DNA from: an uncultured Oscillospiraceae bacterium
GTDB lineage: Bacteria; Bacillota; Clostridia; Oscillospirales; Oscillospiraceae
Direction of reading: 5' to 3'
DNA length: 8,939 nt
Assembly (NCBI GenBank): GCA_900763965.1
Contig: CAAFMG010000063.1
Span: 1 to 8,939, forward strand
Shown here: piece by piece, positions 1 through 8,542 of the stretch
Position numbering within the stretch: position 1 is the first letter of the stretch
Layout of the letters: each line of letters starts with the position of its first letter
Notes under the pieces: model-generated
Seen by the model: the letters and a program-made list of their open reading frames with translations, nothing else
Told to the model about the DNA's origin: nothing
The model's database searches: none
Position numbers and translations under genes: made by a program

Positions 1-123
1 CAAAGCGGAAAGGTGCATATATTGAGGGCAAATCCATTACCTCCCCAAAATTCACGGGAATGATCCCGGTTATGTTACACCATCTTTCAGGATTTGAACA
101 GAGGGAAAATCAATTTTTATTCA
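1..123. other. Left-edge stretch, no supported gene
   Basis: No recognisable protein is encoded here. One plus frame is open from the left edge to a TGA at 61-63 and another to a TAA-type stop at 252-254, but neither translation resembles a known family and the second runs into the repeat. A perfect small dyad, CGGGA-ATGA-TCCCG, lies at 55-68 and is not followed by a T tract. On the minus strand an ATG at 37-35 follows GGGGAGGTA, which could be the start of a divergent gene leaving the window, but the Shine-Dalgarno would be only about 2 bases from the start, so I do not call it. Confidence 0.4.
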
Positions 124-152
124 TTGCACTCCGTTTTAATGGATGGTATAAT
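124..152 (+). promoter_or_regulatory. Sigma-A promoter with extended -10, upstream of alaX
   Basis: TTGCAC at 124-129 and TATAAT at 147-152 are separated by exactly 17 bases, and TGG directly before the -10 gives the extended TGNTATAAT form. This is close to the consensus for the housekeeping sigma factor. Transcription would start near 159, about 208 bases before the alaX start, so the leader RNA would contain the whole inverted repeat at 169-329. Confidence 0.75.
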
Positions 153-168
153 GGCGGCAGTGCTGTCC

Positions 169-329
169 CGGCGCAAAGCGCCCTCGGCGCCCCTGAAAGG
201 GGAGCTGGCAGCCCGAACGGGCTGACTGAGGGGTTTTCTTGCACTGCTCTGTGAACGGACAACCCCCTCCGGTTTCGCTGACGCTCAACCACCTCCCCTT
301 ACCAGGGGAGGCATGGGCGCTTCGCGCCG
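169..329. repeat. Composite repeat A: two hairpin units head to head
   Basis: The left unit (169-235) contains three successive hairpins: GGCGC-AAA-GCGCC (170-182), CCCCT-GAA-AGGGG (190-202) and CAGCCC-GAAC-GGGCTG (209-224), then a GAGGGGTT tail. The right unit is the same family in inverse orientation: read on the minus strand from 329 it starts CGGCGCGAAGCGCC, then an 8-bp stem (plus strand 292-299/304-311, loop TACC), then a GAGGGGGTT-type tail (plus 261-269). The 13-mer at 316-328 is the exact reverse complement of the one in copies B and C. No coding capacity is supported. The arrangement looks like a MITE- or REP-like non-autonomous intergenic repeat; identity with a named family is not established. 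Confidence 0.7.
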
Positions 330-366
330 CCCATACATTTACAATTTACCGTGAAAGGACTTATAT

Positions 367-1515
367 ATGCCAACGCGAAAATTATATTACGAGGATGCCC
401 ACCAATCCGCCTTCCAGGCTGTCGTCACCGCCTGCCGGCAGTCGGACAAGGGCTATGAAATCACCCTGGATGCCACCTGCTTCTACCCCGAGGGCGGCGG
501 GCAGGCCGCCGACACCGGCACGCTGGATTCCGTCCATGTGCTCCATACCCGGGAGGACGGCACAGAAATCGTCCATCTGTGCGATGCCCCCCTGGCCGTG
601 GGGCAGACCGTCACCGGCCAGATTGACTGGGCCCCCCGCTTTCTGCGGATGCAGCTGCACTCCGGGGAGCATATCGTCTCCGGCATTCTCCACCGCCGCT
701 ATGGCGTGAACAACACCGGCTTCCACATGGGTGCCGCGCGAACGGTCATCGACTTTGACGGCGTGATTCCTTCGGAAGCCCTGCCCGACATTGAGCAGGA
801 AGCCAACCGCGCCGTGTGGCAGAACATCCCCCTGCACATCTGGTGTCCCAGCCCGGAGGAGCTGCCTGCCGTCCCCTATCGCAGCAAAAAGGCGCTGCCT
901 TGGCCGGTGCGGATTGTGGAAATTCCAGGCTTTGACATCTGCGCCTGCTGCGGCACCCATGTAACCGCCACCGGCGAGATTGGCCTCATCAAGCTCTATT
1001 CCTCCGTTCCCTTCCGGGGCGGCAGCCGCATTGAAATGGCCTGCGGCAGCCAGGCGCTGGACTATCTGAACCAGGTGCTCCTGGAAAGTACAAAGGCCGG
1101 GCATCTGTTCTCCGTCCCCGCCGAACAGGTAGGCTGCGCCGCCGAAAGCTTCAGCGCCCAGCTGGCCGCTCAAAAATACCGCGTGGTGGAATTGCAGCGG
1201 AAGCTTTTCCGTCTGACCGCCAAGGAATATGCCGGGCAGGGCAGCGTCCTGCACTTCGAGCCGGGGCTGGACAGCACCGGCATCCGGGAGCTGACCGACT
1301 GCATCATGCAGCAGTGCGGCGGCACGGCGGCAGTGTTTTCCGGTACGGACAGCGAGGGCTACGGCTATTGCCTTGCAAATGCCGGTGAAGACCTGCATCT
1401 GCTGGGCAAAGCCATGACCGCCGCCCTCCATGGCCGGGGCGGCGGAAAGCCCGGCTTCCAGCAGGGTCGGGTGGCCGCCACTGAGGCGGAGATACGCGCA
1501 TTTTTCCAAAAGTAA
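367..1515 (+). CDS. alaX: Alanyl-tRNA editing protein, AlaX family (AlaRS-like, with DHHA1 domain)
   Basis: A 382-residue free-standing trans-editing protein, expected to hydrolyse mischarged Ser-tRNA(Ala) or Gly-tRNA(Ala) in the cytoplasm; this role is known from the family. Visible motifs are FYPEGGGQ (39-46), the zinc-binding HSGEH (98-102, HxxxH) and CCGTH (194-198, CxxxH), followed by a GLIKLYSS segment and RIEMACG typical of the second additional domain of alanyl-tRNA synthetase. A helical stretch then leads into a DHHA1-like C-terminus with GRGGGKPG (356-363). There is no aminoacylation catalytic domain, so it is not a synthetase. The length fits the long AlaX class with DHHA1. The start is supported by AAGGA (355-359) 7 bases before ATG. 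It has its own promoter at 124-152 and ends 167 bases before secA, which has a separate promoter. Confidence 0.93.
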   Translation: MPTRKLYYEDAHQSAFQAVVTACRQSDKGYEITLDATCFYPEGGGQAADTGTLDSVHVLHTREDGTEIVHLCDAPLAVGQTVTGQIDWAPRFLRMQLHSGEHIVSGILHRRYGVNNTGFHMGAARTVIDFDGVIPSEALPDIEQEANRAVWQNIPLHIWCPSPEELPAVPYRSKKALPWPVRIVEIPGFDICACCGTHVTATGEIGLIKLYSSVPFRGGSRIEMACGSQALDYLNQVLLESTKAGHLFSVPAEQVGCAAESFSAQLAAQKYRVVELQRKLFRLTAKEYAGQGSVLHFEPGLDSTGIRELTDCIMQQCGGTAAVFSGTDSEGYGYCLANAGEDLHLLGKAMTAALHGRGGGKPGFQQGRVAATEAEIRAFFQK

Positions 1516-1530
1516 TCGCACCGGCCAACC

Positions 1531-1571
1531 GTAGAGGCGGATCGCATCCGCCCGCAACGTCATTCCCCTGC
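1531..1571. repeat. Short GTAGRGG...CCCCTGC hairpin repeat, copy 1
   Basis: A perfect 7-bp stem GGCGGAT-CGC-ATCCGCC occupies 1536-1552. It sits inside ends GTAGAGG (1531-1537) and CCCCTGC (1565-1571) that can themselves pair, apart from one A-C mismatch. The same ends and layout recur at 8543-8611, and the 5' half recurs at 8462-8485. It lies 2-6 dozen bases after the alaX stop and has no run of T after the stem, so it is a poor terminator and is better called an intergenic repeat. Confidence 0.6.
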
Positions 1572-1614
1572 GGCGCTGCCGTAAAAAATTCAAATTTCAT
1601 GCTATATTTTTTCC

Positions 1615-1631
1615 TGTATCTGTGATACAAT
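1615..1631 (+). promoter_or_regulatory. secA extended -10 with overlapping dyad
   Basis: TGATACAAT at 1623-1631 is an extended -10 element. The -35 at 17-base spacing (TATATT, 1603-1608) is weak, as is common for extended -10 promoters. The predicted start near 1638 gives a leader of about 45 bases. A perfect dyad TGTATC-TGT-GATACA (1615-1629) covers the upstream half of the -10, where a bound regulator would block polymerase. The local DNA is AT-rich compared with the flanking genes. Confidence 0.5.
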
Positions 1632-1682
1632 ATTTCAAATGTGTATTCCCGCAAATAAATACCACCGAAGAAGGAGACTAAA

Positions 1683-4442
<2,760 letters not shown>

Positions 4443-4451
4443 AAGCATGGT

Positions 4452-4474
4452 ACGGGCGGCATTTTGCCGCCCGT
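4452..4474 (+). terminator. Terminator-like hairpin after secA
   Basis: A perfect 10-bp stem, ACGGGCGGCA pairing with TGCCGCCCGT around a TTT loop, begins 9 bases after the secA stop. The following TATCAATAAATAA is AT-rich but is not a clean T run, so it may terminate only partly or protect the secA 3' end. Confidence 0.6.
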
Positions 4475-4497
4475 TATCAATAAATAACCCGCATACC

Positions 4498-4660
4498 CCA
4501 CGGCGCGAAGCGCCCTCGGCTCTCCCTCTGGGAGAGCTGGCAGCCCGAACGGGCTGACTTAAGCGCCCGCAGGCGCTATGCAAGCGAGCAACCGCCGCAG
4601 GCGGCTCTTAGCGAGTCGCAGAGAGGGTGTCGTTCGTATTTTTGCAGTACACCCCCTCAG
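4498..4660. repeat. Composite repeat B: expanded hairpin unit between secA and pgeF
   Basis: Positions 4501-4559 align without gaps to 169-227 of copy A. They carry the same three hairpins: GGCGC-GAA-GCGCC (4502-4514), TCTCCC-TCT-GGGAGA (4521-4535) and CAGCCC-GAAC-GGGCTG (4541-4556). B then has two further perfect hairpins absent from A, AGCGCC-CGCA-GGCGCT (4562-4577) and CCGCC-GCA-GGCGG (4592-4604). It ends with GAGAGGGTGT (4621-4630), which pairs with ACACCCCCTC (4649-4658) apart from one mismatch. This accounts for nearly all of the 250-base spacer. No promoter for pgeF is evident in it, so pgeF may depend on read-through from secA or on a promoter I cannot recognise. Confidence 0.7.
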
Positions 4661-4678
4661 CCTCGCGCCCCGTATCTT

Positions 4679-4692
4679 GGAGAAAAACAACT
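4679..4692 (+). promoter_or_regulatory. Ribosome binding site that decides the pgeF start
   Basis: GGAG at 4679-4682 lies 10 bases before ATG 4693. The longer in-frame alternative, GTG at 4627, lies inside repeat B and would add 22 residues unlike the family N-terminus, so 4693 is preferred. Confidence 0.7.
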
Positions 4693-5493
4693 ATGATTGA
4701 AACAAAACAGCTTGGTTCCCTGGAATATCTGGTTTGCCAGGACATCCCGGTTCCCCACTGCTTCACCACCCGCCTGGGCGGCATCAGCAGCGGGTATCTG
4801 TCATCCCTGAACATCGGCACCAGCCGGGGGGATGACCCCAACAATGTGATTGAAAATTACCGCCGCCTGGGAGATGCTCTGGGGTTTGACATCCACAATC
4901 TGGTGCTTTCCCGGCAGACCCATTCGGACATTGTCTATACCGCCACGGAGAAAGACCGGGGTGCCGGACTGTTCGCCCCCCATCTGGAGGAATGCGACGG
5001 TCTGATTACCGCCGTCCCCGGCATTGCCCTGGTGGTGTTCACCGCCGACTGCACCCCCCTGCTGTTCTGGGACGAAAAAACCGGGGCGGTGGGCGCTGCC
5101 CACTCCGGCTGGCGGGGCACGGTCAGCGGTATCGGCGCTCGGGTGGTAGAGGCCATGGGGCGGGAATTTGGCTCCCGTCCCCAGGACATCCACGCCGCCA
5201 TCGGCCCCAACATCGGCCTTTGTCATTTTGAAACCGACGAGGACGTACCCCAGGCTTTCCGTGCCGCCTACGGCAGCCAGATGGAGCCTTGGATTATCAC
5301 TGACGGGAAAAAATACCACCTGGATTTGAAAGCCATCAACCGTCAGATTCTGCTGAACGCCGGTGTCACCCAGGTGGAAGTCTGCACCGAATGCACCCAA
5401 TGCAGCCCCCAGCGCTTCTGGTCCCACCGTGTCACCGGCGGAGAGCGTGGCTCCCAGGGTGCCATCATCGTCTGTCAGGAGGTGTCCCGATGA
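4693..5493 (+). CDS. pgeF: Peptidoglycan editing factor PgeF (YfiH/YlmD, polyphenol oxidase family)
   Basis: A 266-residue cytoplasmic protein of the laccase-domain (DUF152, YfiH/YlmD/LACC1) family. In E. coli, PgeF removes precursors in which L-Ser replaced L-Ala on UDP-MurNAc; other members have purine nucleoside phosphorylase or adenosine deaminase activity, so the precise substrate here is uncertain. The three conserved metal/active-site residues are present: H77 in RQTHSD, C120 in TADCTPLL and H137 in AAHSGWRG. Also visible are CDGLIT before the ADC motif, AIGPNIGLCHFE (the conserved IGPxIG...C segment) and a C-terminal SHRVTGGERGSQGAIIV. The length is normal for the family. The TGA stop overlaps the ATG of the next gene (ATGA, 5490-5493), so the two are translationally coupled. 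Confidence 0.93.
   Translation: MIETKQLGSLEYLVCQDIPVPHCFTTRLGGISSGYLSSLNIGTSRGDDPNNVIENYRRLGDALGFDIHNLVLSRQTHSDIVYTATEKDRGAGLFAPHLEECDGLITAVPGIALVVFTADCTPLLFWDEKTGAVGAAHSGWRGTVSGIGARVVEAMGREFGSRPQDIHAAIGPNIGLCHFETDEDVPQAFRAAYGSQMEPWIITDGKKYHLDLKAINRQILLNAGVTQVEVCTECTQCSPQRFWSHRVTGGERGSQGAIIVCQEVSR
5477..5493 (+). promoter_or_regulatory. Strong ribosome site and ATGA stop/start overlap
   Basis: AGGAGG (5477-5482) lies inside the last codons of pgeF, 7 bases before ATG 5490. The overlap ATGA (5490-5493) joins the pgeF stop with the start of the lipoprotein gene. It selects 5490 over an in-frame upstream ATG at 5391, because only 5490 gives a lipoprotein signal peptide at the N-terminus. Confidence 0.9.
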
Positions 5494-6983
5494 AAAAGCA
5501 TATCTGTTTCCTGCTGATTACGGCGCTGCTGTGTTCCTCCCTGTCCGGCTGTGTCAGCACCGCAGTGGGGGATGACGATTTTGTTCCCAAGGGCGGCGAA
5601 ATGCTGATGGAAGGCGAGGAGCCAGAGGATTTGTCCCTCCAGGACGAGGAGCTCCAGTCCCTGAACCTGACCTACTTCCCCAACCGCTCCATGAACCCCC
5701 TGATTGGCAACAACATCACAAACCGGGTGCTGTTCTCCCTGATTTATCAGGGGCTGTTCAGCGTGGACCGGAACAACAACCCCGTGCCCATTCTCTGCTC
5801 CTACTATCAGGCCACCTCGGATAACCGCAACTATACCATCTATATTGAAACCGGTGCCCGGTTCTCCGACGGTTCCCCCCTGACCGTGGCCGACGTGCTG
5901 GCAACCTACGAGGCCGCCAAAAACAGCGACTACTACGGAGGCCGCTTCACCTACATCGACAGCGTGGTGCAGGGTGAGAACAATTCCGTGGTGTTCCACC
6001 TGACCACTGCCTATGAGAATCTGGCGCTGCTGCTGGACATCCCCATCGTCAAGGTGGGGCACACCGCCGATGACTACCCCCTGGGCACCGGACCCTACTC
6101 CTTCCAGGCCACCAACACCGGCGCACGGCTGCAAAAGGTGACCGACTGGTGGTGCTCCGCAAAGCTCCCCACCAATGCCGAAACAATCACCCTCACCGAA
6201 GCAACCAGCCAGGCACAGGTACGGGATGAATTTGAATTTGACGAACTGGGACTTGCCATCTCCAATCCCATGTCCGACTCCTACGCAGAATACCGCTGCG
6301 ACTATGAGCTGTGGGAAGTGGACAGCGGCCTGTTCCTGTATATCGGTGTCAACGCGCTGTGGAGCGAATTTTTCAAGGACGGGAAAAACGATGAACTGCG
6401 CAAGGCGCTGACCTACGCCATCGACCGGGATACCATCATCGATACCTACTATCGGGGCCGCGCCTATGCCAGCACCCTGCCGGTTTCTCCCAATTCGCCC
6501 TACTACAGTGAGAGCCTGGCTTCCCGCTATACCTATGATCCTTTGCGGTTTGTCAGCGCCATTCAGAATATGTATATCCCGAAGAACACCAAGGGTGAGC
6601 CAAAGAAATTCCTGCTGCTGGTCAACTGCGATGATTCCGCCCGGCTGCGTACCGCCCGGTACATTGCAAAGCAGCTGACGGAGCTGGGTCTGGAAACCGG
6701 CACACTGGAATACGGTGCCAGCACCGGAACCACCTATGAGCAGGTGCTGCGGGCAGGCAGCTATGACATCTATCTGGGGCAAACCAAGCTCTCTGCCAAC
6801 TATGACCTGTCGCAGTTCTTCAAGGGCTGGGGCAACCTGGGCTGGGGCGGCATTGCAGACAACACGCTGCTGGGGATGTGCAAGGAAGCGCTGGCAAACT
6901 CCGGCAACTACTATAACCTGTGCAAGATGGTTGCCGATGACGGGAAAATCATTCCCGTGCTCTTTGGGTCTTACGAGGTATAG
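5490..6983 (+). CDS. ABC transporter substrate-binding lipoprotein, family 5 (peptide/nickel type), cut short by TAG
   Basis: A 497-residue extracytoplasmic solute-binding protein of the OppA/DppA/NikA family (SBP_bac_5). It begins with a signal peptide, MKK, a hydrophobic core and the lipobox LSGC with Cys21, so it should be anchored by lipid on the outer face of the membrane. An acidic linker follows, then the family pattern NPLIGNNITNRVLFSLIYQGL, GARFSDGSPLTVADV (about 123-137), GTGPYSF and RKALTYAIDRDTII (about 304-317). The open frame stops at TAG 6981-6983 directly after the late family segment IIPVLFGSYEV, but the same frame continues with coding-like sequence to TAA 7089-7091, which would give 533 residues. 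No permease or ATPase genes are adjacent, so it is an orphan receptor here. It is translationally coupled to pgeF; a murein-peptide ligand is an attractive guess, not shown. Confidence 0.9.
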   Translation: MKKHICFLLITALLCSSLSGCVSTAVGDDDFVPKGGEMLMEGEEPEDLSLQDEELQSLNLTYFPNRSMNPLIGNNITNRVLFSLIYQGLFSVDRNNNPVPILCSYYQATSDNRNYTIYIETGARFSDGSPLTVADVLATYEAAKNSDYYGGRFTYIDSVVQGENNSVVFHLTTAYENLALLLDIPIVKVGHTADDYPLGTGPYSFQATNTGARLQKVTDWWCSAKLPTNAETITLTEATSQAQVRDEFEFDELGLAISNPMSDSYAEYRCDYELWEVDSGLFLYIGVNALWSEFFKDGKNDELRKALTYAIDRDTIIDTYYRGRAYASTLPVSPNSPYYSESLASRYTYDPLRFVSAIQNMYIPKNTKGEPKKFLLLVNCDDSARLRTARYIAKQLTELGLETGTLEYGASTGTTYEQVLRAGSYDIYLGQTKLSANYDLSQFFKGWGNLGWGGIADNTLLGMCKEALANSGNYYNLCKMVADDGKIIPVLFGSYEV

Positions 6984-7091
6984 GCCGAGCGCGGCCAGCT
7001 GCTGGATCTCTCCCCCTCCCGGGACAATGTATTCTTCTACACCCTGGGCAAAACCATGGAAAGCGCCCATCTCGCCACGCAGTATGGCTAA
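6981..7091 (+). pseudogene. In-frame C-terminal continuation of the solute-binding protein after a TAG
   Basis: Starting at the TAG, the same reading frame has 35 sense codons and then TAA. The translation includes AERGQLLDLSPSRDNVFF and YTLGKTMESA. It fits the end of family 5 binding proteins, which typically close with a segment like ...SRDNVFYYSLGKT (from memory). Third positions are G or C in 28 of 35 codons, as in the flanking genes. TAG differs from the Tyr codons TAT and TAC by one base, and Tyr fits the family there (SYEVYAERG). I read this as the true gene end separated by a nonsense mutation, a sequence error, or a read-through codon. Confidence 0.75.
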
Positions 7092-7106
7092 AGCGCAGCG
7101 CGCTTT
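7090..7106 (+). terminator. Hairpin over the second stop codon
   Basis: A perfect 7-bp stem AAAGCGC-AGC-GCGCTTT overlaps the TAA at 7089-7091. It lacks a T run after the TTT of the stem itself, so termination would be weak. Its placement right at the TAA agrees with that codon being the original end of the gene. Confidence 0.35.
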
Positions 7107-7200
7107 CCCAGTGACACTGCGGACGTTGTACAAAACGGTAGTTCCCGAACCCACCCGGTAACGATACCGCACGCCAAACCATCGTACTGATACCATTCAA

Positions 7201-7217
7201 CCACGGCGCGAAGCGCC
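7201..7217 (+). repeat. Repeat C: single-hairpin remnant of the A/B unit
   Basis: The 17 bases CCACGGCGCGAAGCGCC are identical to 4498-4514 of copy B and include the GGCGC-GAA-GCGCC hairpin (7205-7217). The rest of the unit is missing. It lies 33 bases before the yerB-like start, in the leader. Confidence 0.55.
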
Positions 7218-7249
7218 ATCAATTCACCAACCGAAAGAGGTCTTTACAC

Positions 7250-8326
7250 ATGAAAAAATGGATTGCCCTTTTTCTGACGTTCAGCCTATGCCTGAGCGGC
7301 TGTATGCTGATTCCGCCGAAGAGCACCCTGCCCCCGGAAACGGAAGCACCCACTCCGGCTGCCACCCAGCCGGAGACGGAAGCGCCCACCGAGCCGCCGG
7401 TATACTACAATCCCCTCACCGGCGTTCAGATGCGGGAGCCTCAGACGAAACGGATTTACGCCGTTTCCATCAGCAATATTCCCGATGCCATGCCCCGCAT
7501 TGGTGTGTGCCTGGCAGACATCTATATGGAAATGTACGTCAATGACTCCATTGTCCGGGGTCTGGCGCTGTACACCGACCCCTCCATCGCCCAGCAGATT
7601 GGCCCAGTGCGCAGCACCCGCCTGATGTTCAACGATTTAGCCACGCATTATGACACCATCGTTGCCCATGCCGGCGGCTCCAATTACGTTCTGAACAATG
7701 CCAGAGAACTGGGGGTGGAGAGCTTCAACATCGACACCTGGGACTCCACCGACTATTCCTTCCGGGATAAAACCCGCACCCAGAACCACTACACCTGGGA
7801 GCACGTTTTGTTTGCCCGGGGCGAGGGACTGGAGGCAAAAGCCGAGGAGGAAGGCTTCCGCACCACCATTAACCCGGATATTGACTACCGCCTCCGCTTT
7901 CAGCCAGACGGCACGCCGGAAAACGGTGAGGATGCCAGCCGTATCGACCTGGTGCTGACCTTCCACAACAGCAAGAAGGACTGCGGTTTTGTGTATGAGC
8001 CCGAGGTAGGCCGCTACGTTTACTGGCAATACGGGAAAGAAATGCGCGATGGTCTCACCGATGAGAAGGAGACCTACGACAACGTGATTGTCATGTTCCC
8101 CACGGACATTCACATTGTCAACAGCGGCTATCAGGTTGCCAATTTTGAGGACGGCGGTGACGGCTACTATGCCAGCGGCGGAAAAGTCATCCCCATCAAA
8201 TGGGGCTGCGATGACGCGCATAGCCCCTTCTGGTTCACCACCCAGGACGGCGAGGAGCTGGTCATGACCCAGGGGCGCACCTTCATCGCCATTACCGAGG
8301 TCGGCTCCCAGATAACCTGGGAATGA
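7250..8326 (+). CDS. yerB: DUF3048 family lipoprotein (YerB-like)
   Basis: A 358-residue surface lipoprotein. The signal peptide has the lipobox LSGC with Cys18. A Pro/Thr/Glu-rich linker follows, containing PETEAPT twice (29-35 and 41-47), encoded by two 20-base segments with 18 identities (7334-7353 and 7370-7389). The DUF3048 body starts at YNPLTGVQMREP, continues with AVSISN, the signature LADIYMEMYVND...VRGLALY and IGPVRSTR (117-124), and ends with the C-terminal domain having VIPIKWG...SPFWFTTQDGEELVMTQGRTFIAI. The biochemical function of this family is not settled; B. subtilis YerB is encoded near pcrA and ligA, which is not the context here. AAAGAGG (7234-7240) is 9 bases before ATG. 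I find no convincing own promoter between 7107 and 7230, so it may be transcribed from pgeF onward. Confidence 0.92.
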   Translation: MKKWIALFLTFSLCLSGCMLIPPKSTLPPETEAPTPAATQPETEAPTEPPVYYNPLTGVQMREPQTKRIYAVSISNIPDAMPRIGVCLADIYMEMYVNDSIVRGLALYTDPSIAQQIGPVRSTRLMFNDLATHYDTIVAHAGGSNYVLNNARELGVESFNIDTWDSTDYSFRDKTRTQNHYTWEHVLFARGEGLEAKAEEEGFRTTINPDIDYRLRFQPDGTPENGEDASRIDLVLTFHNSKKDCGFVYEPEVGRYVYWQYGKEMRDGLTDEKETYDNVIVMFPTDIHIVNSGYQVANFEDGGDGYYASGGKVIPIKWGCDDAHSPFWFTTQDGEELVMTQGRTFIAITEVGSQITWE

Positions 8327-8332
8327 TTTGAT

Positions 8333-8370
8333 ACACCCCCTCACCCGCTGTAGGCAGGTCGAGGGGGTGT
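8333..8370 (+). terminator. Terminator-like hairpin after the yerB-like gene
   Basis: A perfect 10-bp stem, ACACCCCCTC (8333-8342) with GAGGGGGTGT (8361-8370), has an 18-base loop whose ends (ACC/GGT) may pair further. It starts 6 bases after the stop and is followed by TCTTCGTTGGTTG, only moderately T-rich. The same stem arms, with one change and in the opposite order, close repeat B (4621-4630 and 4649-4658). Confidence 0.6.
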
Positions 8371-8461
8371 TCTTCGTTGGTTGCTGTAGGCGCATGGTTT
8401 CCACCGCACCGGGTAAGGGCGCTTCAAAATTTGGGAACGGTTGCAACATCGCACACGCCAT

Positions 8462-8485
8462 GTAGGGGAGGCTCTTAGCCTCCCG
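8462..8485. repeat. GTAGGGG hairpin repeat, partial copy 2
   Basis: GTAGGGG opens a perfect 8-bp stem GGGAGGCT-CTT-AGCCTCCC (8466-8484), followed by G. It matches the 5' half of the elements at 1531 and 8543 in its GTAGRGG start and CCCG end, but has a different stem sequence. No CCCCTGC end is found nearby. Confidence 0.55.
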
Positions 8486-8542
8486 AAGCTGACGCAACAG
8501 TGCGGTTCATTGAATGGCATCATGTAAAAACCTTTGAGTTCC

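Noticed and set aside
1..37. Possible divergent gene start on the minus strand (ATG at 37-35 after GGGGAGGTA)
   Set aside because: Only 12 codons are visible, the Shine-Dalgarno would be too close to the start, and no promoter on that strand is convincing.
60..254. 64-codon plus open frame before alaX
   Set aside because: It runs through the promoter and the first repeat unit, has no ribosome site at its start and no recognisable product.
169..329. CRISPR array or tRNA cluster as an explanation for the repeated hairpins
   Set aside because: The units are inverted or scattered and not evenly spaced direct repeats, and no cloverleaf with the conserved T-loop sequence can be formed.
382..1593. 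403-codon minus-strand open frame opposite alaX
   Set aside because: Shadow of a G/C-ending-codon gene; the plus-strand protein has the HxxxH and CxxxH zinc motifs.
5475..7196. 573-codon minus-strand open frame opposite the solute-binding gene
   Set aside because: Same codon-bias shadow; it crosses the pgeF end and the downstream spacer, and the plus strand has clear family motifs, lipobox and ribosome site.
7637..8497. 286-codon minus-strand open frame opposite the yerB-like gene
   Set aside because: Antisense to a protein with a lipobox and DUF3048 signature motifs; codon-bias shadow.
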